From: Alphaproteobacteria bacterium
Lineage (GTDB): Bacteria > Pseudomonadota > Alphaproteobacteria > ATCC43930 > CGMCC-115725
NCBI GenBank assembly: GCA_021325525.1
Contig: JAJPHB010000045.1
Span: 1-36,693 of the forward strand
Length of the DNA: 36,693 nt
Reading direction: 5' to 3'
The position numbers and the translations under genes are program-made. Shown one piece after another: positions 1 to 7,107 of the stretch (within the stretch, counting starts at the first letter, position 1; every line of letters starts with the position of its first letter). The notes under the pieces were generated by a model. That model was not told the origin of the DNA, did not search any database, and worked only from the letters and a program-made list of their open reading frames with translations.

Positions 1-62
1 ACCGCTTCTATTCCTATGGCGATGCCTGCCTCCTCCACCCGGCGGGGGCGGCGGCGGGATGA
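1..62 (+). CDS. queA: queA, 3' end (partial)
   Basis: Only the last 19 codons are present, in frame 3, reading [11 protein letters not shown] and ending in TGA at 60-62. An [RK]F[YF]SYGDA[MC]L ending is typical of S-adenosylmethionine:tRNA ribosyltransferase-isomerase, which makes epoxyqueuosine from preQ1-tRNA using the ribosyl group of SAM. The stop overlaps the ATG of tgt as ATGA, so the two queuosine genes are translationally coupled. The identification rests on this short tail plus the tgt neighbour. Confidence 0.8.
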   Translation, partial: RFYSYGDACLLHPAGAAAG

Positions 63-1186
63 CCGATATGTCCTTCACCGTGCTGTCCCGCGCCGGCGCG
101 GCGCGGACGGGCTCTCTGCGCCTTGCCCATGGCGCGGTCGAGACGCCGGCCTTCATGCCGGTCGGCACTGCCGGAACGGTGAAGGCGATGCTGCCGCAAT
201 CGGTCGAGGCGACCGGGGCGCGCATCGTCCTCGGCAACACCTACCATCTGATGTTGCGGCCGGGCGCCGAGCGGGTGGCTGCCTTGGGCGGGCTTCACCG
301 CTTCATGAACTGGCCGCATCCGATCCTGACCGATTCCGGCGGCTACCAGGTGATGTCGCTGGCGCGGCTGCGCGAGATCACCGAGGCGGGCGTCGCCTTC
401 CGCTCGCATCTCGACGGCAGCCGCCATCTCCTGACGCCGGAGCGCTCGGTCGAGATCCAGCATCTGCTCGATGCCGACATCACCATGGCGCTCGACGAAT
501 GCACGCCCTTTCCCGCGACTGAAGAGGTCGCGGCGCGCTCCATGGCGCTGTCGATGCGCTGGGCCGAGCGGTCGCGCGCCGCCTTCCGCCGGCGCCCCGG
601 CTATGCCGTCTTCGGCATCGTCCAGGGCGGCGTCTATCCCGAGCTGCGGCAGGCCTCGGCGGCGGCGCTGACCCGCATCGGCTTCGACGGCTATGCGATC
701 GGCGGCCTCGCTGTCGGGGAGGGGCAGGCGGTCATGTTCCGCGTCCTCGAGGAGACGGTGCCGGCGCTGCCGGAGGATCGCCCACGCTATCTCATGGGCG
801 TCGGCAAACCCGCTGACATCGTCGGCGCCGTGGCGCGCGGCGTCGATCTCTTCGACTGCGTGCTGCCGACCCGATCCGGCCGCACGGCGCAGGCCTTCAC
901 TCGCCGCGGCACGGTCAATCTGCGCAATGCCCGCCATGCCGAGGACCCGGCGCCCCTCGATCCCGAATGCGGCTGCCCCGCTTGCACCGGCCATAGCCGC
1001 GCCTATCTCCATCATCTTTGCAAAGCGGGCGAGATTCTGGCGAGCATGCTGCTGACCTGGCACAATCTGCAATATTATGCCGACCTCATGACAGCGCTGC
1101 GCCGGGCGATCGCTGCGGGCCGGCTCGCCGAGTTCATCGCCGCTTTCGCCGCGGCGCAGAACGGCGCCGAGCGGCGGGTGGCGTGA
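59..1186 (+). CDS. tgt: tRNA-guanine transglycosylase (queuosine synthesis)
   Basis: This 375-residue protein has the usual length and layout of bacterial TGT, which exchanges guanine-34 in GUN-anticodon tRNAs for preQ1. Visible motifs are [11 protein letters not shown] near residue 80, [10 protein letters not shown] near 113 (holding the catalytic-type aspartate), DECTPFPAT near 170, GGLAVGEG near 240 and DCVLPTR near 290. The C-terminal zinc site is CGCPAC followed by a histidine in the HLCKAGE-type segment. The ATG overlaps the queA stop by four bases (ATGA), so the start is fixed by coupling. The gene ends just before the convergent membrane-protein operon. Nothing looks damaged. Confidence 0.97.
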   Translation: MTDMSFTVLSRAGAARTGSLRLAHGAVETPAFMPVGTAGTVKAMLPQSVEATGARIVLGNTYHLMLRPGAERVAALGGLHRFMNWPHPILTDSGGYQVMSLARLREITEAGVAFRSHLDGSRHLLTPERSVEIQHLLDADITMALDECTPFPATEEVAARSMALSMRWAERSRAAFRRRPGYAVFGIVQGGVYPELRQASAAALTRIGFDGYAIGGLAVGEGQAVMFRVLEETVPALPEDRPRYLMGVGKPADIVGAVARGVDLFDCVLPTRSGRTAQAFTRRGTVNLRNARHAEDPAPLDPECGCPACTGHSRAYLHHLCKAGEILASMLLTWHNLQYYADLMTALRRAIAAGRLAEFIAAFAAAQNGAERRVA

Positions 1187-1207
1187 CCCTTCGAGCCGCC
1201 CAGCGGA

Positions 1208-1585
1208 TCAGACCAGGACGAACCAGGCGGCGAGCCCGGCGCCGCCCAGAATGACCGCGCCGACGATCTGGAGCGCAAGCTGGTTCGGGCTCGTCCGTGC
1301 GGCGATGCCGTTGCGCAGGAATACGGCGCCCAAGACCACAAACACCGCCAGATCGAGGAGGCCATGCGTGATCCAGTGATGGCCCGTCAGACGGGCCATC
1401 GCCGTGTTGAGCGGATCATAGGCGTCCTTGACCCAGGCGAGCAGCGTGTTGAACAGGATCGCAATCGCCGCCGCCAGGCCGAAGGCGGCGGAAGCGCTGC
1501 TCAGCGCGGCTTCATGCTTTGCCGGGCTCGCGGCAGGCTGCGCCAGCGGAGCGCTGACCGCGCTCATGACGGATTTGGTCGACAT
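1208..1585 (-). CDS. Small three-helix membrane protein, unknown function
   Basis: I do not recognise this 125-residue protein. It has a polar, alanine-rich N-terminus of about 30 residues, then three hydrophobic stretches at roughly 33-52, 70-90 and 103-125. Conserved-looking GHHW and TH pairs sit at the start of helix 2, which could bind metal or heme, but that is speculation. The ATG shares its A with the stop of the upstream gene (TGATG) and has an AAAGGAG ribosome site, so the upstream valine start (GTG) in the same frame is less likely. It forms a two-gene operon with the next entry and probably shares its FNR-type box at 2114-2127. It may be a subunit of a small two-component membrane complex. 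Confidence 0.7.
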   Translation of the reverse strand: MSTKSVMSAVSAPLAQPAASPAKHEAALSSASAAFGLAAAIAILFNTLLAWVKDAYDPLNTAMARLTGHHWITHGLLDLAVFVVLGAVFLRNGIAARTSPNQLALQIVGAVILGGAGLAAWFVLV

Positions 1586-2061
1586 CACTCGGCTCCTTTC
1601 ACCTGACCGGGATGGGTGTAGGCGACCTTGACGCCGTAATTGATGATGGCGCCCGCCCCCTCGATGGCGAGACCGTTGAGGACGATGAGCGCCGCCAGCG
1701 AGAGGACGAGATTTCGCGCGCCTCGGCTCGCGAAGAGCTTGTTGCCCGCTGCGATCGGCAGGTAGAGCGCGAGGAGGAGCGGAATGAAGAACAAATGCTC
1801 CTTCGTCTCCATGAAGAAATCATGCGCCCAGGGCCATGGGCCCTTCAGGATGATCGCCTTGTCGGCGTAGTAATAATTGACGTACCAGAATCCGCCGAGA
1901 ATCCACGCGAAGACGATGCAGGCGGTGACGGCAAACGCCGCCCAACGGATGCGCGCGGCGTTCTCGGGAGTGGCGTTCAGCGTCTCGGCAAATACCCAGA
2001 CGGCGGCCAGGATACCGAGCACGCCGAAGGTCGGATGAGCAAAGAGAATGATGTCGCTCAT
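1585..2061 (-). CDS. Membrane protein of unknown function, FNR-box controlled
   Basis: This is a 158-residue polytopic membrane protein with about four to five hydrophobic segments. Striking features are a histidine near the N-terminus (FAHPTFG), a central GGFWYVNYYYADK stretch, a WPWAHDFFMETKEH segment and a late TH. The histidines sit near the ends of helices, as in heme-b membrane proteins, but I cannot assign a family. The chosen ATG at 2061 has a strong AGGAGGAGG ribosome site; the longer frame to 2082 has none. A good FNR palindrome is centred about 60 bp upstream, and the downstream gene is coupled through TGATG. An anaerobic or microaerobic role is inferred from that context only. Confidence 0.75.
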   Translation of the reverse strand: MSDIILFAHPTFGVLGILAAVWVFAETLNATPENAARIRWAAFAVTACIVFAWILGGFWYVNYYYADKAIILKGPWPWAHDFFMETKEHLFFIPLLLALYLPIAAGNKLFASRGARNLVLSLAALIVLNGLAIEGAGAIINYGVKVAYTHPGQVKGAE

Positions 2062-2113
2062 GGTCTGCCTCCTCCTATCCACGGCTATTCTCGGCGCTGG
2101 CCGAATTGGTTCG

Positions 2114-2127
2114 TTGATTTAGGTCAA
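2114..2127. promoter_or_regulatory. FNR-type box upstream of the membrane-protein pair
   Basis: The sequence TTGAT-TTAG-GTCAA matches the FNR/FixK consensus TTGAT-N4-ATCAA at nine of ten arm positions. It lies about 60 bp upstream of the ATG at 2061 on the minus strand. It is enclosed by an 8-bp inverted repeat, GCCGAATT at 2100-2107 and AATTCGGC at 2137-2144. Confidence 0.8.
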
Positions 2128-2152
2128 CTCAGCGCGAATTCGGCGATTGCCG

Positions 2153-2632
2153 CTACTCGATCGCGGCCGCGGCCGGCTCCTCCGAGGCGGGAGCCCGCCG
2201 GCGCCGCCGATGCAGCGGCCAATATGTCTCCATGACGAGATAGGTGAAGGAGGCGGACCAGCCGATGAGGACGAGGCCGTTCAGCGCCTCGACTCCGGCG
2301 ATGAGCCGCAGATTCCGCGTCGGATAATAGTCGCCGAGGCCGAGCGAGGTGTAGGTCACGGCGGAAAAGTAGAGGCTGTCCTCGAAGCCGGCCACCGGCT
2401 GACCGCCGAACCCGCCGAGGCCGAAGGCCTCGATGGAGAGGAAATAGGCGAGGGCATAGAGCCACACCTCGACCGTATGCGCCGCAAAGACCGCCAGCAT
2501 GACGACGAGAATGCGCTGGCGCGGCGGGATGCGGAGATGCCTCAGCTTGTCCGAGGTGAAACGCAGCACCTCGTAGTGGATGAGGATCGTCGCGACGACG
2601 AGCGCCGTCGCCGCCATCATGGCCAAGATCAT
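2153..2632 (-). CDS. Two-TM potassium-channel-like protein (Ion_trans_2)
   Basis: A 159-residue membrane protein with an N-terminal helix, a second helix near residue 45-65, a pore loop and a final helix near 115-135. The pore loop AVTYTSLGLGDYYP fits the selectivity filter of two-TM potassium channels (T-x-G-Y-G-D), with leucine in place of the usual tyrosine. This family passes potassium or acts as a non-selective cation channel. The C-terminal tail is basic (HRRRRR) and ends in an alanine-rich stretch. The start at 2632 lies 22 bp after the stop of the upstream universal stress protein gene, so the two are probably cotranscribed from the FNR-box promoter at 3598-3611. The ribosome site is weak, and a later ATG at residue 5 is possible. 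Confidence 0.83.
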   Translation of the reverse strand: MILAMMAATALVVATILIHYEVLRFTSDKLRHLRIPPRQRILVVMLAVFAAHTVEVWLYALAYFLSIEAFGLGGFGGQPVAGFEDSLYFSAVTYTSLGLGDYYPTRNLRLIAGVEALNGLVLIGWSASFTYLVMETYWPLHRRRRRAPASEEPAAAAIE

Positions 2633-2654
2633 GAGTCGGCAGCCGCGCTGGCCG

Positions 2655-3536
2655 TCAATGCGCGAGCAGGAGCGGAAGGCGGCTGTTGCCGACGATCTGC
2701 CGTGTGGTGCCGCCGAAGATCATCTCCCGCCAAGGCGCATGGCCATAGCCGCCCATCACCAGAAGGTCGGCGCCATGGTCGCGAGCCGCTTCGAGAAGGA
2801 GTTCGCCGGCGCCGAGGCCGGGGACGAGGTCGATCACATGGGCGGCCGAGCGGATACCGTGCCAAGCCAGATACTCGGCGAGGTCCCCCGCGCTCGGCTG
2901 CTCGCCCTCGCGGCTGGCCAGGAGGAGGTGAACCTCTTTCGCCTCAGAGAGAAGGGGCATGGCGGCGGCGACGGCGCGAGCGGCCTCCAACGAGTGGTTC
3001 CATGCGATGGCGACGATCTCGCCGATCGGCAAGGCGGGTCGCATCGGCGCGACCAAAACGGGTCGGCCGCCGCGGAGCAGGGTTTCTTCCAGCGTGTTGC
3101 TGTGCGGCCGGTCGGAAACGCGTCCCGATTGGCCGAGCACGACGAGGTCAAAGATCCGGGCGCGCCGTGGAATGAAGGCGGCGGCGTAGCCGGTCTCTTC
3201 GCGCCAGGACGCGGAGCCGCCTTCGCGCGTGCGTTCCGTCGAGCCCAGCGGCACGGCGCGCAGCGGCAAGCCGTGGCGCTCGACCGCCGCATCGAAGGCC
3301 GCTCGCGCGCGGCGCGCGTTCTCCGTGCTCTCGAGCGTCGCGAGCTCGATCAGCTCGGACGCGACCGGCGAAGATATCGACTGGCCCAGCAACGGCAAGG
3401 CTTCGCGGGGATCGACGCGCATATGGAGGGCTTCGAGATGTGCGCCGAACCGCTTCGCCAGCCGGCAGGCGGTCTCGATCGCTCCCTCGCTGGCGGCGCC
3501 GCCGCTCAGCGGGGCGAGAATCGTGCGGATGGCCAT
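2655..3536 (-). CDS. Universal stress protein, tandem UspA domains
   Basis: At 293 residues this is about twice the size of a single Usp domain and contains two copies. The N-terminal copy begins MAIRTILAPLSGG. The C-terminal copy ends with MGGYGHAPWREMIFGG followed by T, the ATP-binding pattern G-x2-G-x9-G-[ST] of UspFG/MJ0577-type proteins. The N-terminal copy lacks a clear version of this motif, so probably only the second domain binds nucleotide. The ATG at 3536 was chosen for its AAGGAG ribosome site and because the domain begins there; the open frame extends 19 codons further but that part would overlap the promoter. An FNR-type box lies about 68 bp upstream, fitting the known anaerobic induction of tandem Usp proteins. 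Confidence 0.9.
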   Translation of the reverse strand: MAIRTILAPLSGGAASEGAIETACRLAKRFGAHLEALHMRVDPREALPLLGQSISSPVASELIELATLESTENARRARAAFDAAVERHGLPLRAVPLGSTERTREGGSASWREETGYAAAFIPRRARIFDLVVLGQSGRVSDRPHSNTLEETLLRGGRPVLVAPMRPALPIGEIVAIAWNHSLEAARAVAAAMPLLSEAKEVHLLLASREGEQPSAGDLAEYLAWHGIRSAAHVIDLVPGLGAGELLLEAARDHGADLLVMGGYGHAPWREMIFGGTTRQIVGNSRLPLLLAH

Positions 3537-3597
3537 GCGGCTCTTCTCCTTGGCAGGGGCAGGCGAAGCCATATGCATCGGCGCGAAGGCCATCGCG

Positions 3598-3611
3598 TTG
3601 AGCTAGATCAA
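3598..3611. promoter_or_regulatory. FNR-type box upstream of the usp gene
   Basis: The sequence TTGAG-CTAG-ATCAA matches the FNR/FixK palindrome with one arm deviation and a self-complementary spacer. It is centred about 68 bp upstream of the usp ATG at 3536. The nearest gene on the other side (chaB) points toward it, so it must serve the leftward genes. Confidence 0.78.
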
Positions 3612-3731
3612 ATCGCTCCGAACGAGAGCTGCCATTTTCGGCCGCGCGCATCGGATTGTTGAGGTCGGCAGGACGCGAAGGCGCGCCCCTTGATCCGGCG
3701 AGGGAGCGGCGATCCGGTCGGCACCGAGCGC

Positions 3732-3947
3732 TTAGCCGATCAGGACCCAATCCGCGCCGAGCTTGCGATAGCGCCTCTTGACGGCGGACCAGGCGATGCG
3801 ATGGGCGATTTCTTCTCTCACCGCCGGCTCGTCGCCGCCATGGGCGTGCCAGGCGCTGTTGAAGGCGGCGCGGAAGATGTCCTGGGCATGAGGTGGAAGA
3901 TGCGCGCGCAAGCGCGCCGGCAGCTCTTCATTGGCAGCGTAGGGCAT
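3732..3947 (-). CDS. chaB: ChaB family protein
   Basis: This 71-residue protein follows the ChaB pattern throughout: MPYAANEELPARLRAHLP at the start, then HAQDIFRAAFNSAW, an REEIAHRIAWSAVKRRY segment and a short hydrophobic end. ChaB proteins are small soluble helical proteins, historically named as regulators of the ChaA cation/proton antiporter; their biochemical role is not settled. No chaA is visible here. The ATG at 3947 has a GAGG ribosome site. A perfect FNR-type box at 4017-4030 lies about 76 bp upstream, between this gene and the divergent ATPase inhibitor gene. Confidence 0.9.
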   Translation of the reverse strand: MPYAANEELPARLRAHLPPHAQDIFRAAFNSAWHAHGGDEPAVREEIAHRIAWSAVKRRYRKLGADWVLIG

Positions 3948-4016
3948 TCTGAACCTCGGCCGTGCGGGTCCTTACGAAACTGGTCGGTAGGCTGATCTCG
4001 GAGCGATGGCTTCGTG

Positions 4017-4030
4017 TTGATCTGCATCAA
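4017..4030. promoter_or_regulatory. FNR-type box between chaB and the DUF1476 gene
   Basis: The sequence TTGAT-CTGC-ATCAA is a perfect match to the FNR/FixK consensus. It sits in a divergent intergenic region, 76 bp from the chaB start and 95 bp from the DUF1476 start, so it could control either gene or both. Confidence 0.85.
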
Positions 4031-4118
4031 CGCTCTCCGCCCGAACGAGTCGCGAAATGCCATCCGGGAGAGGGCGGGCGCCGTTGCGGTTCCACTCCGC
4101 CCGCCGGGAGTGACTGGG

Positions 4119-4454
4119 ATGGCGAATTTCGAAGACAGAGAGCGGGCGTTCGAGAAAGAGTTCGAACGAAACCGGGAGCTCGCATTCAAGGTATCTGCCC
4201 GACGCAACAATCTGTTCGGGCTCTGGGCGGCGCGCTGCATGGGGCTGATGCGGAATGCCGCGACCGATTATGCGATGGAGATCGTCGATCTCGGCGCGAC
4301 CGCGGGCGATGACGTGATCATCGACCGGGTGCTCGGCGATCTCGTCACCAGCGGCTACCAGGTCGACGCCGAGCAGCTCCGGGCAAAGCTCCTCGCCCTA
4401 GCGGCCGAGGCGAGAGCGCAGCTTGCCCACGCCGCGGGTGAGGCGCCTCCGTGA
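4119..4454 (+). CDS. DUF1476 protein, F1-ATPase zeta-type inhibitor
   Basis: This 111-residue protein matches the DUF1476 family, whose founding member is the zeta subunit of the Paracoccus F1FO-ATP synthase, an inhibitor of the alphaproteobacterial enzyme. The pattern MANFEDRERAFEKEFERN, then F-K-x2-ARRNNLFGLWAA, then a helical C-terminal half is characteristic. In zeta the extreme N-terminus is the inhibitory region, which supports the ATG at 4119 over the upstream in-frame ATG at 4014, as that would add 35 atypical residues and overlap the FNR box. A GGGAG ribosome site precedes the start. FNR-type control of an ATPase inhibitor would be physiologically sensible but is inferred from the box alone. 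Confidence 0.9.
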   Translation: MANFEDRERAFEKEFERNRELAFKVSARRNNLFGLWAARCMGLMRNAATDYAMEIVDLGATAGDDVIIDRVLGDLVTSGYQVDAEQLRAKLLALAAEARAQLAHAAGEAPP

Positions 4455-4489
4455 CCTCATGGAGGGCGCAGAGCGAAAGGTCCTCGGGA

Positions 4490-4526
4490 GTAAGTAGAAT
4501 CCCTTACGTATAAATCCGAATTTCGG
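4490..4526. promoter_or_regulatory. Two dyads upstream of fnrN
   Basis: The gap before fnrN contains GTAAG-N8-CTTAC (4490-4507) and CCGAA-T-TTCGG (4516-4526), both perfect inverted repeats. Neither resembles an FNR box, and no FNR box is seen in this gap. They may be operators for fnrN, but there is no further evidence. Confidence 0.3.
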
Positions 4527-4598
4527 CTCGATGGCGGTTGCGCGACTGTTCAGCGCCGGCAGGTGCCGGCGGACCCGATGGTCTGAGCGGAGCGCCAC

Positions 4599-5348
4599 AT
4601 GTCTCTTATCCCTGCGTCACTTCAGACGTCCCATGCTGCGGTCGCGATGGCCGCGCGGGAGAAGGCGTGCCAGAGTTGTGCGGCCCGCACTCTCAGCATT
4701 TGCGGCGCACTGCCCACGGACCATCTCGGCCGGCTGGCCATGATGCGCGCGCCGCAGCATCTGGAACCAGGCGAGACCTTCTTGAACGAAGGCGACCCCG
4801 CGACTCACTATCTCAACATCACGGCAGGGGCGGTGAAGGTTTACAAGCTTCTGCCGGATGGGCGGCGGCAGATCACAGGCTTCCTCTTTGCCGGCGACCT
4901 GCTCGGCCTTGCCTTCAACGACACCTACACCTACAGCGCGGAAGCGTTGACTCCGGTGACGGTGTGCCGCTTTCCCCGCCGGCAGCTGGAACGGCTCCTC
5001 GAGGAATTCCCTGCCGTCGAACGGCGTCTCCTCGCCATGGCATCCAACGAGCTCGCGGCGGCGCAGGAGCAGATGGTCCTTCTGGGCCGCAAGACGGCGC
5101 AGGAGCGGATCGCCTCGTTCCTGCTGACGCTCCTGCGTCGCGGCCAGCGCCTGGGCAGGAGCGCCGAGCGGGTGAAGCTCCCGATGACCCGCGCCGATAT
5201 CGGGGATTATCTGGGCTTGACGACCGAGACGGTGAGCAGGGCCTTCACCAATCTTCGCCGCTGCGGGTGCATCGCGCTCGAAGGCGCCTGCAACGTGCAT
5301 CTCTTGGATCGCGATCGCCTGGAAGAGCTCGCCGAGGGCGGCGAGTAG
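4599..5348 (+). CDS. fnrN: FnrN-type oxygen-sensing Crp/Fnr regulator
   Basis: This 249-residue Crp/Fnr protein carries the iron-sulfur signature of the FnrN/AadR branch: Cys24-x2-Cys27-x7-Cys35 at the N-terminus and a fourth cysteine, Cys123, in TVCRFPRR. Together these should hold an oxygen-labile [4Fe-4S] cluster, so the protein would dimerise and bind DNA when oxygen is low. A cyclic-nucleotide-type beta barrel spans about 50-140, followed by a long dimer helix and a helix-turn-helix near 198-225. Its recognition helix TTETVSRAFT supplies Glu211, Ser214 and Arg215, the residues that read TTGAT half-sites. That specificity matches the six boxes found within about 3.5 kb. It ends in TAG, showing that TAG is a normal stop here. 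Confidence 0.93.
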   Translation: MSLIPASLQTSHAAVAMAAREKACQSCAARTLSICGALPTDHLGRLAMMRAPQHLEPGETFLNEGDPATHYLNITAGAVKVYKLLPDGRRQITGFLFAGDLLGLAFNDTYTYSAEALTPVTVCRFPRRQLERLLEEFPAVERRLLAMASNELAAAQEQMVLLGRKTAQERIASFLLTLLRRGQRLGRSAERVKLPMTRADIGDYLGLTTETVSRAFTNLRRCGCIALEGACNVHLLDRDRLEELAEGGE

Positions 5349-5355
5349 CGGCAGG

Positions 5356-5817
5356 TCAGTTGGCGAGCGGCCGAGACACGCCCTTCGCATAGAGCTTGGC
5401 CGAGGGCCGATAGCCGCCGGCGTTGACGCAATGCGCCAAGGCATGCTGCTCGATGCCGAGGCGGATGGCAATGACGGCGCAGTGAAGTTCGAGCGCCTTC
5501 GCCTCCGCCGCCTCGAGCAGCGCCCGCGCCGCTGCCGTCTCCTTGACGAGATCGAGAGCGACAAAAAAATCCACCGCGAGCGTACGGCCGTGCTTCAGGT
5601 CGCGCTCGGTTCGATAGACCATCAACCCGCAAAGATAGCCGGCCTCATGCCGCAGGCCGATCGCTCCCGCGGAACCTGGCGGGTCGGCGGCGATCATCGG
5701 CTGCACGAAATTCTGCCAACCCGCGAGGTCGATCGTCGGCACGGCGGCGCTCACCAGCGGATAGGCGAGCGCGACGAGGTCGTATGGAAGCGCGAAGGTG
5801 GTAAAGCGTCGTGCCAT
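5356..5817 (-). CDS. GNAT-like acetyltransferase-fold protein
   Basis: A 153-residue soluble protein. The middle and C-terminal parts resemble a GNAT fold: LAVDFFVALDLV is like the beta-4 strand, an alanine-rich helix LLEAAEAKALELHC follows, then AVIAIRLG and a terminal HCVNAGGYRPSAKLYAK like the usual G-[FY] segment. A classic acetyl-CoA loop (Q/RxxGxG/A) is not evident, so catalytic activity is uncertain. The ATG at 5817 is chosen because the sequence before it runs into an FNR-type box at 5856-5869, whose centre lies only about 45 bp upstream. Transcription would then start almost at the ATG. The gene is convergent with fnrN, eight bases from its stop. Confidence 0.65.
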   Translation of the reverse strand: MARRFTTFALPYDLVALAYPLVSAAVPTIDLAGWQNFVQPMIAADPPGSAGAIGLRHEAGYLCGLMVYRTERDLKHGRTLAVDFFVALDLVKETAAARALLEAAEAKALELHCAVIAIRLGIEQHALAHCVNAGGYRPSAKLYAKGVSRPLAN

Positions 5818-5855
5818 GGATGGGCCGAGCTTGGCCGAGCTCGCCGATCCGGCCA

Positions 5856-5869
5856 TTGAGATGGATCAA
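5856..5869. promoter_or_regulatory. FNR-type box upstream of the GNAT-like gene
   Basis: The sequence TTGAG-ATGG-ATCAA matches the FNR/FixK palindrome with one arm deviation. Its centre is about 45 bp from the ATG at 5817; a class II promoter (-41.5) here would give a nearly leaderless message. Confidence 0.77.
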
Positions 5870-5912
5870 AGAGCCGCATCGGTGTCGGCCGCGGTTGCGG
5901 AGCGGTGCCGGC

Positions 5913-6548
5913 TCACGAAACCTTCGGCGCGATCCCCACGGCGAGAGCCATGCGGACGAGAGCCGACAGGCTCTGCGCCTGCATCTTTTCCATGACGCGC
6001 GCGCGGTGGATCTCGACCGTCCGCGGACTGATGCCGAGATGGTGAGCGATCAGCTTGTTCGGGTGGCCGGCGACCATGCCCTCCAGGACTTCGCGCTCGC
6101 GCTCGGTCAGCGTGGCGAGCCGGCGTGCGATGTCGCCGTTCATTTGATCTTTGCGCTGCGCCGCGGCGCCGAGGGCAAGCGCGCGGCGGATGCTCGCCAG
6201 GAGGATGTCCTCCGAAAACGGCTTCTCGATGAAATCGGCGGCTCCCGCCTTCATCGCTCGGACCGCGATCGGAACGTCGCCGTGCCCGGTGATCATGATC
6301 ACCGGAACTCCGATGCCGCGTCGCGCGAGTTCCTCTTGCAGTTCGAGGCCGTCCATGCCGGGCATGTGGATATCGAGGAGGAGGCAGTCGCCGGCTTGCG
6401 GCGCGGCCTCGGCGAGAAAGGCGTCGCTCGACCCGTAAGAGGCGGTCTTCTTGAAGCCGGCTGTCTCCAGAAGCAGCGACAGCGAATTGCGGACCGTGTC
6501 GTCGTCATCGACGATGAAGATCGTCGGATCCAGTCCCAGTGATTCCAT
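5913..6548 (-). CDS. FixJ-family two-component response regulator
   Basis: This 211-residue protein has a receiver domain (about 8-125) and a LuxR-type helix-turn-helix (about 145-205). The receiver shows the acidic pocket DDDD at 14-17, the phosphoacceptor Asp59 in LLLDIHMPGMDG, the threonine in MITGHGD and the lysine in EKPF. The output domain contains LTEREREVLEGMVAGHPNK and ISPRTVEIHRARVMEKM, typical of FixJ/TodT/StyR-type regulators. In rhizobia FixJ, phosphorylated by the heme kinase FixL, activates fixK. No FixL-like kinase lies nearby, so the partner is unknown. The start at 6548 fits the domain but its AAAGGA motif sits almost on the ATG; a start at 6614 remains possible though it lacks a ribosome site. 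Confidence 0.9.
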   Translation of the reverse strand: MESLGLDPTIFIVDDDDTVRNSLSLLLETAGFKKTASYGSSDAFLAEAAPQAGDCLLLDIHMPGMDGLELQEELARRGIGVPVIMITGHGDVPIAVRAMKAGAADFIEKPFSEDILLASIRRALALGAAAQRKDQMNGDIARRLATLTEREREVLEGMVAGHPNKLIAHHLGISPRTVEIHRARVMEKMQAQSLSALVRMALAVGIAPKVS

Positions 6549-6671
6549 TCCTTTGCGGCCTCGACGGCCCGAGCGACGGGCTTTGTGTGCGTCGATGATA
6601 GTGCCGCACAGCATGCGTTGCTAGGAGCGGGACTGGAGCGGGGCGGGTCTCGCGCAATCCGGCAGAGCGCG

Positions 6672-7091
6672 TCAGGGCCGAACACTACGCGGCTGAATGT
6701 GTCGGCATGGCGCCGCCGCTAAGCGCGATGCCGGCTCGACACGCATGATCCGAAAGGTATGCGCGTCGCCGTCCGCCTCCGGAATCGTCAGAAACTCGCC
6801 CTCGCGAAATCGGCAGTCGGCGAGGCGCGGGACGGGCTCGTCGTCATGCTTGCCCAAGCGGTACGAGAGCAGCCATCTCCCGCCCGGACCGCGACGGATC
6901 GTGCCGACGGCATGGCCGGCGCCGCCCCAGAAGCGGTGCACCATGCACAGCTCGGGCGCCCTTCGCAAAGGCCGATCATCGATGTGCCCGGCGTCATCGA
7001 GCGGCAGCAGGAACTCATAACCGTGGCGATGGCTTCCGGCGGGATAATCCGAGCTGCGCGCCAGTTCGAGACGAACGCACATCCACGCCAT
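6672..7091 (-). CDS. Unrecognised 139-residue protein in FNR-box operon
   Basis: I cannot assign this protein to a family. It starts MAWMCVRLELARSSDYPAGS and is rich in histidine, aromatic and charged residues, with HRHGYEF, MVHRFWGGAGHAVG and YRLGKHDDEPVPRL segments. There is no signal peptide or membrane segment. It looks like a compact beta-rich cytoplasmic domain. The open frame extends upstream to 7343, but that part overlaps the neighbouring gene in another frame and has arginine/alanine-rich shadow composition, so the ATG at 7091 is preferred (7082 is an alternative). It follows the gene ending at 7108 by only 16 bp, so the two form an operon below the FNR box at 7644-7657. Confidence 0.6.
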   Translation of the reverse strand: MAWMCVRLELARSSDYPAGSHRHGYEFLLPLDDAGHIDDRPLRRAPELCMVHRFWGGAGHAVGTIRRGPGGRWLLSYRLGKHDDEPVPRLADCRFREGEFLTIPEADGDAHTFRIMRVEPASRLAAAPCRHIQPRSVRP

Positions 7092-7107
7092 GGCGGCTTT
7101 CGCTCCC

